Source: Lytechinus pictus (taxonomy: Eukaryota; Echinodermata; Echinoidea; Temnopleuroida; Toxopneustidae). Taken from it: DNA of 64,000 nt. The first letter of the stretch is position 1. Each line of letters opens with the position of its first letter. The translations under genes were made by a program, and so were the position numbers. A model generated the notes under the pieces. That model worked only from the letters and a program-made list of their open reading frames with translations. It made no database searches and had not been told where the DNA came from. Shown piece after piece: positions 1-10,800 of this stretch. The stretch lies in the NCBI RefSeq assembly GCF_037042905.1, contig NC_087252.1:21965701-22029700 (forward strand). Reading direction: 5' to 3'.

Positions 1-1060
1 TGCTGCCTCAAAATATTTAGTTTATTATCCGCAACTGCGTTGAAGTTAATGTGTTGTGTATGTACCCGCGATTTAATGAAACAGTGGCCATCTGCAATGT
101 TTAAAAATATCACGGGGCTCCGGGGGCTTCGCCCCAGACCAGTGGCGGCTCCAAGGGGGAGGCACTGAAGGCATTTGCCCCCAGTGAGTTGGCCTCACCC
201 CCGAAATTTTGAAAAAAAAATGTATAGTAAGTGTTGTCATAAGCATCCTACTAAAGCTGCAAAGTGCTCCAAAACAGCTTTTTCGTTCCTTAAATTTTGA
301 AAATTCAATTCACTGTTAGCTCCCAATAATGTCACTAAATCTTTCAGATCATTATATAAAATTCAAAATTTCGCCTGCGCTACACACGCCCGCAGTAGCT
401 GTCGACTGAGATAAGTACATTATCTGTTCAAATGGGGCCTTAATCCAATTTTCAAGTCAATATGCCTATGCTTCTCTCGATACGCTTCCTGCCTTCTCAT
501 AATTTTCATAAATAAATAAAAATTCAGCTCGCGCTACGCGCTCGCATTAAAGGTTTAATTTGATAGCCATCCAGTTCATGATTACAAAAAGTGCTTATAG
601 AACGTCCAGTTATTATCTCGGAATGTCAAAAATTTTCAGCTCGCGCTTCGCTTATAGAACGTCCAGTTATCATCTCGGAATGTCAAAAAATTTCAGCTCG
701 CGCTTCGCGCTCGCATTATTTATTTGGTGAAATATCATTTTCATGGCCCAATGCAGTAGGGTCTACATTGAAAAAAGAATAGCTCGCGCTTCTTGCTCGA
801 TTTTGAGATATTAGCAAAATATTTGTGTGTTGACACGCCCCCACATGTTCTTTTGCCTCCCCCGAGGTTAAAAATCCTGGGGCCGCCATTACCCCGGACG
901 CGATCCGCATAGCACTGGCCCCCGAAAGTTCTAACAAAAAAGAAAAGATGAATGAAAAGGAAAGGAAGATGTAAGATATGATGTGATTTTCTGAATACCA
1001 TGTCAAAATCAATCTCAAAGTTAGATTCTCATGAAAAGCTGATTTTTTTCTCGCTCGCTC
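1..1060. repeat. Decayed transposon mosaic with GC-rich subrepeats
   Basis: This is non-coding repeat sequence. A terminus-like CAGTGGCGGCTCC lies near 141. The motif CTCGCGCTTCGCGCTCGC and variants recur near 525, 640, 695 and 785, each after an AT-rich 'GAATGTCAAAAATTTCAG' lead. The same block is at 19477-20800 in copy B, which keeps about 290 bp more at its right end. Short recurring GC motifs of this kind resemble subterminal repeats of hAT-type elements. That family assignment is an inference. Confidence 0.6.
590..703. repeat. Tandem duplication, two ~57-bp units
   Basis: Two adjacent near-identical units each contain 'CTTATAGAACGTCCAGTTAT' and end in the GCTCGCGCTTCG motif. The unit length is a multiple of three, so a short meaningless frame stays open through both. 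Copy B has only one unit (near 20075). Confidence 0.7.
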
Positions 1061-1074
1061 AGAGAGTGGAAATT

Positions 1075-1195
1075 GTGCACTTTTCAAGCTGGATTGAAAT
1101 GAATCAAATGACCGGGGTAATAATATGCTGTAAAGTGCTTTTAATATGGGAAAAGCGCTATAAAAATAAGCTATTATATCATTATTATTATAAAT
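1075..1195 (+). repeat. SINE 3' end fragment
   Basis: The stretch has the typical SINE tail pattern of a 'GGGTAATAATATGCTGTAAAG' block, then AAAGCGCTATAAAAATAAGC, then an ATT-rich repeat. The copy B equivalent is 20830-20935. The tRNA-like head is missing. Confidence 0.45.
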
Positions 1196-1608
1196 GTTTA
1201 TGCACTGAGTTATGACTTGGGAACTGATAATAACCATTGATATTTTGGTATTACATTTTAATCCTGGTTGATTAAATGCACCCTAGACACTCGAAATTAA
1301 TATAAGTAAGTTATTATTTCCACTCATTGTTTTTTCAATTTCATGGTAACGAAGCAAGCTAATTATTTGAAATGGCTGAATCCAAAAACGTAAGCGTCTT
1401 AAGGGCACACATTTCTGACTTAATCCTCTGAAAATAAGTAGGGTTGTTGCATCCACAAATGTAATAAACGCCCATAAATGTAATAGCTTTTGACGAATCT
1501 CCCAAAGACCCCATAGTCTTATCAATGTTAAATAACATGGAAATATAGCCTAGTCCTTTCTACAGACCCAGTAAATCTAAGACCCAACAATCCTTTAAAC
1601 TAAGAACC

Positions 1609-1768
1609 GGGGTAGTGTTTCATCAACATTTTCATCCGACAAGTTGTCAGATCTGACATCTTTCTTTGATGTTGATTGGCTGAGAGGTACTGTTACTATG
1701 GTAACTGTTGGATGAAATGGGACTTGACGGATAAAACGTCCGACAAGTCCTTTCATAAAACGCTCCCC
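1609..1768. mobile_element. 160-bp MITE, absent from copy B
   Basis: The element begins GGGGTAGTGTTTCATCAAC and ends 'CTTTCATAAAACGCTCCCC'. Both ends carry related inverted sequence, including 'CCGACAAGT'. Copy B reads straight through the empty site (AAGAACC then TGAAATAAAC near 21450). A relative is at 58938-59076. The copy B site shows that this insertion followed the duplication, or was cleanly lost from B. Confidence 0.7.
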
Positions 1769-2452
1769 TGAAATAAACAAAGGTTTAGAACGTTGTCTTT
1801 ATTCCAGACCTTATTATTTCAAAAATTAAGAAAAGAAATCTTCAAAACAAGGATCCAATCACACCCTGATTCATGTGGAATAAAACGAGTATTAAAGCGT
1901 AGTCTTTCCTTTAGACCTGGCATGATTTTAGATTATAAAAAAGCAAATAAAAAACGAGATTATTAGATCCCACCATCTCCCTTACAACGAATAAGCAGCA
2001 ATCAATATTTAATTAAAATAGGTGTGTCTTATTTTTAAGGTTAATGTTTTGTTGTGTTTTTATTTATTTTTTTATAACTGGGTGTGGGTTAAAGAAAACG
2101 CTCTAAAGCAATATTCTTTCACTGCGTCAAAATTCTTAGGATATGTGTTAGTTTTGAAGTTTTTTTTTTCATTTTTAAAATAACCTTGTCTGAAAGAAAG
2201 ACTACGCTTTAATACTCGTGTTACTCCACAAGAATAAGAAAATGATCGGGTCTTTAGTTTGAAGATTGTTTTTTTTTTTTTTTTCAAATGACTAGGTCTG
2301 GAATAAAGTCAACACTCTAAAACTTTGTTTCTAAAAAGGTTCTTAGTTTGAAGGATTGTTGGTTCTTAGATTTAAATTTCGTTTTGTTTTGTTTTGTAAT
2401 ATTTGGTATTTTGAAAAAAATTGGTCTGGAGGAAAGACTACGCTACATCTCC

Positions 2453-4925
2453 ATATCCCATGCTCCGGTACGGGTGTCGGATTGGAGCTGTGATTTTCCT
2501 CATTTCTTTTCTCTGTCATCTCCATCCTAGGTTCACTTGCATACTAGTAGGCCTATACATCTAACATATTTTGAGTAAAAGCCCTGGTTTTAATTTTTGA
2601 GACACACCTACTCGACTCTAAATCCTCGTAGATACCCTAAAAAATAATAACTAGATTTTAATTCGTCATGAGGACGAATTAGGTGGTCTGTCATGATTTT
2701 TCGTTCAGTGTCGGCTAATGTTGTATGAAATGAATCATTTATATATGATTGATAATCTTGATCATAGGCATCATGGGAATAAATTTTTACCATTGCTTAA
2801 TGTGATTATCAATGTGGTGATGACAATCGTGATGATTTTAATGATGTTGGTGATAATGCAATACGGTAAATACGAAATGAAGTTTGGAGCACGTAAAACG
2901 CCTTAAAAACTCCTCAAAAATTTCAGACGATTTTACCGAAATTGGCTTTCCAAAATTGCGCAATGAAAGGCGCCTTAATTTTCACAGCAGCAAATTTTTG
3001 ATGTTTTTATGCAAAATCTAAATTTTCACAGCAGCTAATTTTTGATGTTTTTATGCAAAATCTTTTAAAAAATTCTATGTACTGTCAGCAATTTTTTTCA
3101 AGATTTCAAGCAAGAATTTTCACAATGTCTGTTGGTATTAATTTCACAGAATACTTGAAAATTCATAGGTGATACTTTTTGAAAACTAAAATATCTTAAA
3201 TATTTTTATTCAAAATTTCTGCTAAATTTCAATAATTTTTAATGAGAAGTTTCACAATGCTACAATTTCACAGCATTCACTTCAAAACTCATCAGTGATG
3301 TATTTGATAAAAGAATTAAATAAATTTTTTTGTGTAAATGTTTGCAAAATTTCTGCAAATTTCTAAACATTTCACATAATATTTATCGTCATGAGTTTTC
3401 AATATCCATCTATTAATTGTGTATGACTTTGACATTTACTTGAAAATTCTTTCTTGATGATTTTTAATGAAAAAAGTCAGGTAAAAGATTCAAATACTGG
3501 CGATTTTCCTGCAAAATTTCGGGAAAATGTGTAATTAACTAAATTGCACAATTTTTCATTCACAGAAGGTACCTGAAAATATGTTATACGTTATATTTAA
3601 TAAAAATGACCAAATAGAAAAAAAATCCAGGAATTTCCGCAAAATGTCCGGAATAAAATTTTTCAACCCAATAGCGTTTCAATATTGCGGCGTTTACTGA
3701 AAAAATACATAAATGATGTTTTACAATGTTAAAATTACCCCTTAAAAAGTTCTGGCAAAATAAACAAAAATTCATACATAAAAAAACGCAAAGCAAGTGG
3801 GCTTGAAAGTTTCAGCAAGACCGTACAATTGATTAATGAAGCATTTTCTTTAAAAAAATCTCAAATATTAGGTCCAGAAAAAAAATTGCAAAAACTTAAG
3901 TCATAACACATTGATGCTGTGGCCGAAAGTGAAAATTATTCACACGTTATTTGTAAAGAATTGTCGTCACGACATCATATCAACATTTGGAAGAAAACTG
4001 AACACTAATATGCATAAATACATTGACGTATGTTGCGAAAATATGTAATTTTCACTTCTAACGTAATTTTGACGTATAATTACAAAATCTCCAAATGAGA
4101 TATTGACTATATCCAAGAGTGAGGAAAAATTGGGGGTCAACGGACTCCCTGAAGAGCTACAGTGGATCTTATATAGGCATATTTTTGCCAATTTATGACT
4201 TATTTTGCGAGTTTGCACGCGCGAGTAATGCAAATTTGAATGGACGCGCATTCCCGTATTATTGGTCGTATGAGGCTGAGTGAGGTATCGAATTAATCAG
4301 AAGATAATGGACAATGGACAGACATAAAATAAATGGTGACTCGAAGATGCATACCGATGGTAGGTGCAAGAACGCGCACGCATACCTGTGCGCGCGCAAA
4401 TTGTTGACATGCTCAAAATGACCTGAAACGTACCCAAACTTGACCACGGTCGATTTGGGGAATTTTAAAAATTTGACGCGCGCGTATGTGCGCGTCGTGA
4501 CCTTTGCATGACCTATGATGACGTGTCCTGATGACCTGTCACTTGAACTTGATATGATGCAAATATGGATGATTTTTAATGATTAGTTGCGATGATATGA
4601 TCAATCATTTAATTTTACAAAATGGCGCCTCGATGACGTCATCATGATTTGATAACCTTGAAAAGCTTCGTTACACATGTCCATAATGATGTCCATACAT
4701 TACATGAAAATCAAGAAAATTGACATGCCCGATTTTGAGATAAAGTGGGAACAAAATTTGGCAATAAAAATAAAGAAAATTCTGACGAATTTTTTGAATA
4801 TTTGAATTTCACTTTATATAAATATATATATATATTTCTTCTTCAAAGAAAATAAAGTGAATAATACAATATTTATGATGGCGAAAATAGTCAGATTGAC
4901 TGGTTGCCAAATAAAAAGAAGACCC
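2453..4925. other. Copy A-specific 2.5-kb AT-rich segment, no gene
   Basis: This stretch is absent from copy B, where the flanks join near 22770-22805. It is strongly AT-rich to about 4150, with recurring 'TTTCACA..AAAATTTC' words, and then has GCGCGCG/TGACC-rich sequence at 4200-4650. I see no splice-consistent coding exon. It is probably a decayed transposon that interrupted the foldback element, though a deletion from copy B cannot be excluded. Confidence 0.5.
2977..3064. repeat. 44-bp tandem duplication
   Basis: Two consecutive copies of a unit starting AATTTTCACAGCAG and ending in GTTTTTATGCAAAATCT, nearly identical. This is a recent slippage product inside the AT-rich segment. Confidence 0.75.
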
Positions 4926-5413
4926 CCCCCCCATTATTCAGCATTGATAATATTGTGGGGTCTTTGCCTAGAAGCTCTGTTAAATATTTAAATAACCGAG
5001 TCCGGACTTTGCACCTATGCGCTATATGCATGCATTACGACAGGGCTTTGGCTTAGAACAAATTCGTCAAAATATCCCTTCAAATTGATTAAATTTGTGA
5101 GTAAAGTCATTATTACTATTGTGGGTGATGAAAAATTATTACATTTGCGGGTTAAGTATTATTACATTGGCAGATGTTATTGCATTTGTAGGTAAAGTGG
5201 GTTGTTACATTTGTGGGCGTTGTTACATTTGAGGGCGCTATTACCTTTGTGGGAATTATTACATCTGTGGGTGTAACAAGGGTCCACTACTTGCTTGGTT
5301 ATTATTTTTTTTTATCCTAACCCCCCACCCCCATATTGATGCATGAACTATTGGTATTTATCCATCTGTACTACTTTTATAAGAATGTATTCATTTCAAT
5401 ATTTTCTCTATAG

Positions 5414-5716
5414 GGAGGTCAGAAAGTTGCCAAGCGAGAATCGGCCTCTGAAGTTCGCAGCGCCACCAAAACGCTTCTCTTCGTCGCCATAGCTTTATTC
5501 ATCACGTGGTCACCAATGTGCATCGTCACGATAGCCTACTCGATCGACCCGGCTTTCGTCAATCCGCGGCTCCTGGGCTGGTTATACCTGGTACCGTTGT
5601 GGCTGGTCTACGTGAATAGTCTACTCAATCCGCTTTGCTACGTTGTCTCGCAGCCGCTCTTTCGAAAAACCGTATTTGGTTTGATTTCCAACCCTATCCG
5701 GTATTGTCGTGGTTAA
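5414..5716 (+). CDS. GPCR-1 terminal exon (TM6-TM7), 5' part outside window
   Basis: This is the last exon of a class A (rhodopsin-like) GPCR, a plasma-membrane receptor expected to signal through G proteins. The TTTTCTCTATAG acceptor is followed by 303 nt in phase 0, encoding 100 residues and a stop. It starts GGQKVAKRES (end of ICL3). TM6 has 'TWSPM' (W6.48, P6.50), and TM7 has WLVYVNSLLNPLCYV (W7.40, Y7.43, NPxxY). A helix-8 FRKTVFG and a short tail ending YCRG follow. It differs from the GPCR-2 exon by a handful of residues, such as MCI for MSI and SNPI for SHPI. No exon 1 lies between base 1 and 5413, so it must be upstream. The exon is intact and shows no sign of decay. Confidence 0.88.
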   Translation, partial: GGQKVAKRESASEVRSATKTLLFVAIALFITWSPMCIVTIAYSIDPAFVNPRLLGWLYLVPLWLVYVNSLLNPLCYVVSQPLFRKTVFGLISNPIRYCRG

Positions 5717-5737
5717 CGTAATCGTGGATAAATATTT

Positions 5738-6545
5738 GATTGATTGATTGATTTTATTTGGCAAGTCACCACAACATATATGCAACATGCTTGCACCGGA
5801 TGACCCACGAAAGCTCGAAAACTTATTTCCAGTGGGGTCATCTCGAGTGAAAGATATTCTTTCAATTTCCTCTTAAAATGGAAAAAAGTATCCTATTCCC
5901 TATAAGTCATTGGGAAGAGAATTGCAATGTTTTATAGCATTGTAATAAAAGGAGTTACCAATACTACCTGCTTTCGGGTAAGCAGAAGTTGTAATGGCTA
6001 TTTCGTGTATTATAGTTATGTAATTTGGTAACTAGTTTAATTAAAGTTTGATCTAATATAAATATTCGATCTATTGTGATAGATTTTATGCACGTAGTGC
6101 ATACTAAGCTGTTTTGATCTTTTGCTGACTTAAAAAAAAATCTGCTCCAGAGAGTTCGGTGTAGCCAACGTGGGTTCTGGGACCAGAACAGTTAATGAAT
6201 CTAACCTTTTTTATTCTGTATAATTTACAACTTCTTTTGATCGGATTTGTCTATGCCACTAAACCAAGCAGGGTTAGCATAGTCAAATAAACTCTGAATA
6301 AGAGCAACACAGAAAATAGTCTTGCTTTCTGATCCATACAACTTTGATACCTGTACATAAATTTCAGACGGGCATTCGCCTTTTTTACGATTGATCATAC
6401 TGAAGATAAACATTTCTTTCCCAGGGGGTGCTGATGTAAATTTGACGAGCAAAAAAAAAAAGAAAAAAGAAAAGGGTTTCACTATAAAATGAAGGTCATT
6501 TTGGTTCCGACAAATTTGACAAGCAAAAAAGAGAGAAAGTTTCAC
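5738..6545 (-). mobile_element. LINE 3' fragment (copy A)
   Basis: A (GATT)n tract at 5738-5755, just after the GPCR-1 stop, is the 3' tail of a minus-strand non-LTR retrotransposon. Minus-strand frames encode reverse-transcriptase C-terminal remnants: 'SLFDYANPAWFSG', 'KSDQKKL' and 'TELSGADFF'. The element is 5'-truncated and frameshifted. The same fragment follows the GPCR-2 stop in copy B (24660-25370), so insertion preceded the duplication. Three ~58-bp units with AAATTTGACAAGCAAAAAA lie at its 5' side (6433-6600). Confidence 0.75.
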
Positions 6546-6913
6546 TACAGAAGGAAGGTAATTTTGGTCCCAAGAAATTTGACAAGCAAAAAAAAAAGTT
6601 TTCTATACAAAATGTAGGTCATGTTGATTACATTTCTCCATTTTGTCACACCTACATCAAATGGGTGCATTAAATTGAATTGGATGTAAGAAAATTGAAA
6701 TCCAGTGGTAAGTTCATGCACATAATAAAATCAAACATTTCTTTTCCTACAGTCTTATGATAGGTCATCCAAAGTTTGACTGTCCTTGTGATGTGTAGAA
6801 TTAAATTATAAGAGCAGACAATACACGAAATCAAGAGAGAAAATGTTAATATTTTTGCCACATTATGATGACATTACTAAAGGGGGCAGAAAGAGGGGTA
6901 TCAGATGAGGTGC

Positions 6914-7049
6914 AGTCACATTTCCCATGCGGCGGCCTATTGGCGAGTCGATAGCAGCCCTTTTAATACTACCACCTTTATCATGTACATGTGAGTTTAG
7001 AAACACATAAAACGTCACTTTTTCAGCTCGCCGGATGGGAAGTGTGACA
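6914..7049. mobile_element. Short MITE, GTCACATTTCCC family (copy A)
   Basis: Inverted ends are AGTCACATTTCCCATGCGGC and, on the other strand, TGTCACACTTCCCATCCGGC. The element is about 136 bp with no coding capacity. The copy B equivalent is 26936-27080, and a fresher pair lies at 63210-63523. Confidence 0.65.
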
Positions 7050-7225
7050 GCGCCATGAGTAAGAACAGAAAAAACGTAAAAGGGAAAGTGGAGAAAGATA
7101 GGAAGAGGGAGTGAGAGGAGAGGGGAGATTGAAAAGGGGGAGAAGGAGAGCAAGGCATGAGAGAGAGAGAGAAAGTAAGGGAAATATAGATGGAGAGATT
7201 GAGAGAGAGAGAGGGGGAGGGGGGA
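7050..7225. repeat. Purine-rich (GA) tract
   Basis: The + strand is almost entirely A and G, with GAGAGAGAGAGA runs. The copy B counterpart (27095-27165) is much shorter, so the tract has changed length since duplication. Open frames here are low-complexity artefacts. Confidence 0.7.
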
Positions 7226-8026
7226 GACATGACACTTAGGGAAACGTGCAAGATGACAACATAATGAAGGTTCGACAGTTCGAACAAGTGTTGGAAAAAG
7301 CTGTCATGATGGTACTCTGTTCAAGAAAAAATATATATTTACGATTACCAGTAACCGTCTCGCATGGCTTGCCTAAGGAATTAGATTCAATTAAAATGAG
7401 ACCCAATCTCCATCTTTATTACATCATCATCTTAATTCTATAGTGCCATATTCCATGTAACAATGTAAAAGGGATATGTAATGTGCGTTTGGTTGGGAGC
7501 GGATCGAAAAATTTAAAGATATTGATACAAAAAAGAGGGGCAATAACCACAGTGGCAATGAGACGGGCGTTCTTACCATCAAAGTAATATAAATAATCAT
7601 CTGCCTTTGCTCCGTGAGCAATTCAAGAAAGCCATCATATAATCTATTTTTTCTAAAGAGAACAATGAATTGCATGGATGAAGAATACCATTATGACGTG
7701 CTTAATGATTGTTTTAGTGGCCCAAACATGTAACCGAAAAAAGGAAAAAGCGCGATATCAAATCGTCGGCGGTCATCCGAACCCATTTCAGAGAATATCG
7801 ACTTCAAAGTTTACTATAATTTTTACACTTAGTACCCTAGCGATACTCATTGCTAGAAAAATACATGGTTGGAAATATGGATGAAATGTGGATGACGATG
7901 ATGAAGATGATGATGATGTAGTGATATGTAACTACGTGAAGACAGTAAAAAAGAAACTAATTTACTATATTTCTTTTTCTTTCCGAATTACTCTCCGACA
8001 CTCGCAACCCCCTGCTTTGATGTCAG
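7226..8026. other. Gene-free stretch before the Ig remnants (copy A)
   Basis: No convincing exon was found. It is partly shared with copy B up to about 7510, then holds sequence with no B counterpart and a short GATGATGAAGATGATGATGATG microsatellite near 7890-7920. Confidence 0.4.
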
Positions 8027-8151
8027 ACGAAAAGGAAACAGAACCTTTGACCTGTTTATTGCTTCCGTTGGATTAACTGATGAGGGTGTATACATCTGCC
8101 AGATGAATACGAAAATCCCAACATCTCGACAGATCGAGTTACGTGTAGGAC
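8027..8151 (+). pseudogene. Ig-domain exon remnant 1 (copy A)
   Basis: Between a TGTCAG acceptor and a GTAAGC donor, the frame reads DLFIASVGLTDEGVYICQMN and ends in IELRVG. That is the E-F-G strand region of an I-set/V-set Ig domain, with the D-x-G-x-Y-x-C motif. It resembles the first Ig domain of lachesin/IgLON-type adhesion proteins. It ends with one extra nucleotide (phase 1), which joins correctly to the exon at 8646 and makes an Arg codon. This exon is open here, but its partner is broken and the start of the gene is not visible. Confidence 0.6.
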
Positions 8152-8645
8152 GTAAGCTGATTAATTTGTCTGATTTTCCTCCCTTATTATCCTTACCAAA
8201 TGATGGATGCGATACGAATTGTGGCATATTAGCGCATGCGCCGCCTTTCTTCCTAATATTTTGTTTCATAACACACCATACACAATCGCAAACCCACACT
8301 ATATCCTTTTCTTCCCGCTCGAAGACATCCTCTCCCCCACATACACACACACTCCCATAAATGCACGCGTGCACGCACCCACACCCAGACATGCACAACC
8401 TTCCCCTTTGGCTTACATACTTAATATTTACCCGTGAGATGTCAAAGTGAGAGGCAAAATATAGCTTCTTACGAAAATGAATATCCAACATCCGTTAATC
8501 TCTCGATATTTTGACCCCAGAAATTTCAAAAGAATTGCATTAAAGACGTTTTTCTATCGACTTAGATTCGATAGATTCTCATCGATTTTTGTTTTCCCTA
8601 TTCATGTCATCGATTCATACTTTTTCCGTTCCTCATTTTCGCAAG

Positions 8646-8960
8646 GACCGTCATTTATCCAGGCCATCAACTATGGAGAAAGCGCCATTGATCTACAGGT
8701 CCAAACTCCTCTCATTACCGCCAACGAATCAGAATCGTTCTACGTGGATTGCATCATTACTAGATTCCCACCCCGCTCTTACAATGGATCTCATTGGCCA
8801 ACGATATCGATTCGGCAATGAATATGCAATAGTTAACGTAAATGGAGGAATCCGATTGGTTGTTGATAATGTATCAGGTGATGATGGGGGCGACTATACG
8901 TTTGCAGAGCGAGCAATTCATACGGCGAAGCGGAGAAAATAATCAGCCTGGTCGTGCTAT
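8646..8960 (+). pseudogene. Ig-domain exon remnant 2 (copy A), frameshifted
   Basis: A CGCAAG acceptor starts the exon, which reads RPSFIQAINYGES across the junction and then ESESFYVDCIITRFPPRSYN. That is the start of a second Ig domain with its B-strand Cys. The frame then shifts, and the rest continues as VNVNGGIRLVVDNVSGDDGG. The expected F-strand 'DYxC' reads DYTFAER, so the second disulfide Cys is lost. The donor GTAAGT follows at 8961. With a frameshift and a missing Cys, this copy is very probably dead. Copy B (29113-29425) keeps the Cys but is also frameshifted. Confidence 0.65.
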
Positions 8961-9863
8961 GTAAGTTGTACGCCTTCTTCATTTCTCGAAAGAAATAATA
9001 AAGCTTTGGTAACGGGTCAATAATGTGAATTACTGTTTAAGTAATCATTTTACATTCCCATCACAGAATTGTAGTGGTCCTTCTTAATTTTAAACCTATA
9101 AAATACAACTTTGGAACTGCATCGTATTAAGTACATTCTCTCGATAATGTTTTCACTTTCACTTTGAAACAGCCTTTTGATAACTAATAGGCCTACCTTA
9201 CAAATTTAGCGAAAGACTGGTTTATGTTGGTATAAATGCAGCATCACGCCTACACTTTTCAATTCCTCTGGGTTGGTGACCTCTTAATGCATTAAGATAT
9301 TCTATATAGTATTTGGTTGTAATTTGACAGGACACTGGTGAGATAACCTACTTCAACACTTCAGTTTGCTTTTGCCCCTTCCTGGCCAAAATCATTCCCT
9401 AGCTGGCTTGAAAAGAAACCCTCCTATAAGCATGATAAGGGGTATATTATTGTCACCCCAGTGACTCTTTATAGGTCATTTACAGTCATCGAAGTACGCA
9501 TATTTTTTTTCCTGGGGAGGACGTCTGTGCAAGACACGCAATATACATCCGGGGGGGGGGGGAGAGTCCAGGTCCAATAAATTTCCAAACACCCCCTAAC
9601 ACTAACAGTAACACTAACAGTAACGAGCTTTTCTCTGTGTGCAAAATTACTAGTAATACTGCACTTCCAAGTTCCAGCATGTTTTTATGCTCACATTTAT
9701 GAGGCTCAATATCTACGATTCACAAAACTGTTTGAATTCCGACTTCTAGAATTCGAGTTCTTGTCATCTTTGACTTCGTGATACAAAAACGGCTTTTCGT
9801 GGACAAAATACGATTGCGTAATCTTACTATTCTGTAATACGTCTAACAAAAAATCTGATGCTA
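8961..9863. other. Gene-free stretch, end of duplication and G-tract
   Basis: It is co-linear with copy B to about 9465. Beyond that are a G-tract at 9551-9562, a small AACAGTAACACT tandem near 9600 and unremarkable AT-rich sequence. No gene was seen. Confidence 0.5.
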
Positions 9864-9865
9864 TA

Positions 9866-10800
9866 CAGAGTGAGTCAGAAAAAATGTCCCACTTTTGTAA
9901 AGTTGAATTGTTTAAAATATGAATATTTAATCATTAGTTTCATGATATGTCTTGATAGAGGTATCCTCCCAGTACATTCAGGTACCTTTTTCATTTGATC
10001 CCCTGCACGCATGACTGAACAGCGGACAATCTTTAGAAGACTGTCAGACCTCACTTGCGCCAAGTTACAGGGTGGGGAATAAAACACTCTTTTGAACAAA
10101 GATAGTCCGACAGACTGAAACACACACACACACACCCACACTCACACGTACACACACACAAACACACCGACAAGGCCGACCCAAACTGTAACTTTCTGTC
10201 GTGAATTCTTCTTCTCGTACGAAAAGTTGAGTGGCCGCTGTCCTCTTGGGGAGTACTGGCGGATGTTGTGCGTGTTGAGCGAACTGTTCAGCGAAAAACA
10301 GGCTTCATCACCGATGACAAGATCTTCAACAAAGCGAGGACGTCTTTGCAGTAGCCAGTTCGAAAATTGCCAGGAGCTCATGCCTACGTATCATCTGGTA
10401 CGGGTGATATCGTACATCAAGCCGGGCGATACGGTTGAAGGTGCTCTGGGTCAGCTGAAGCCCGTTCCTCCGGGACGAGATCCGTTGGTTGTTGTGTCGA
10501 ACGTGCCCCAACACCTGCCGAACTGCTTCGATGTTGGGCTGACTCCTTGCTGTTCTGCGACGACCTGAATGCCCTGAGTTGAGGTTGGTACTCGTTCCTG
10601 TTCGGTGATATTTCTGAACATTCCGGAGAACAGTCTTTCTGCTGGGACACCAAACATCTGGGTAACGGCGGCGAAACCCTTGCAAAACAACTGCTACACT
10701 CTGAGTCCTTGCATACTCGGTGACCATAAATGACCTATGTTGTGGTGTGAATTGAGGACGAACCATGATTCGTGTACTTTTGCTACTGTAAAAAGAGGCT
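9866..10800 (-). mobile_element. Truncated mariner/Tc1-type element
   Basis: A TA dinucleotide followed by CAGAGTGAGTCAGAAAAAAT looks like the inverted end of an IS630-Tc1-mariner element. A decayed transposase (10142-10766) lies inside on the minus strand. A CA/CACACA microsatellite (10122-10168) replaces the expected C-terminal half. A matching inverted end was not found near 10800, so the element is defective at both ends. Confidence 0.7.
10142..10766 (-). pseudogene. Mariner-type transposase, frameshifted and truncated
   Basis: The N-terminal part (10766 down to ~10370) is a helix-turn-helix DNA-binding region (MVRPQFTPQHRSFMVTEYAR, then a basic HSGRRRTAR linker). This matches the HTH half of IS630-Tc1-mariner transposases. 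A +1 shift near 10370 moves the frame to NWLLQRRPRFVEDLVIGDEA, whose D in 'GDEA' fits the first catalytic Asp. QYSPRGQRPLNFSYEKK and a KVTVWVG strand follow. The second and third acidic residues are missing because the frame runs into a CA-repeat. About 60% of a normal 340-residue transposase remains. It cannot be active. Confidence 0.8.

Larger units (their letters stand above)
1440..5285. repeat. Foldback-type element with long inverted arms (copy A)
   Basis: The left arm (about 1440-1970) and the right arm (about 2060-2450, resuming at 4930-5285) are imperfect inverted repeats. For example, AATCTAAGACCCAACAATCC near 1575 is mirrored by GGATTGTTGGTTCTTAGATT near 2353, and 'TCTTTATTCCAGACC' near 1796 by 'GGTCTGGAATAAAG' near 2298. 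The outer ends carry repeated ACATTTGTGGG units, inverted at 1445-1490 and direct at 5105-5285. The right arm is interrupted by 2453-4925. This looks like a long-TIR transposon in the GPCR-1 intron. No transposase was seen. Confidence 0.6.
1..9465. repeat. Segmental duplication, copy A
   Basis: This stretch aligns co-linearly, with insertions and deletions, to 19477-29865. Matching landmarks are the opening block, a foldback-type repeat, the GPCR last exon, a minus-strand LINE fragment, a short MITE and two Ig-domain exon remnants. Copy A begins inside what is probably the intron of GPCR-1, since the equivalent part of copy B lies in the GPCR-2 intron. The exon 1 of GPCR-1 should therefore lie upstream of base 1. 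Similarity fades near 9465 (a 'TATTGTCACCCC'-like block, also near 29850). The mapping was done by eye, so boundaries are good to tens of bases. Confidence 0.85.

Noticed and set aside
4634-4645. CRE-like TGACGTCAT as a GPCR-1 regulatory site
   Set aside because: It lies in a probable inserted segment within the intron, and one 8-mer in 2.5 kb is weak evidence.
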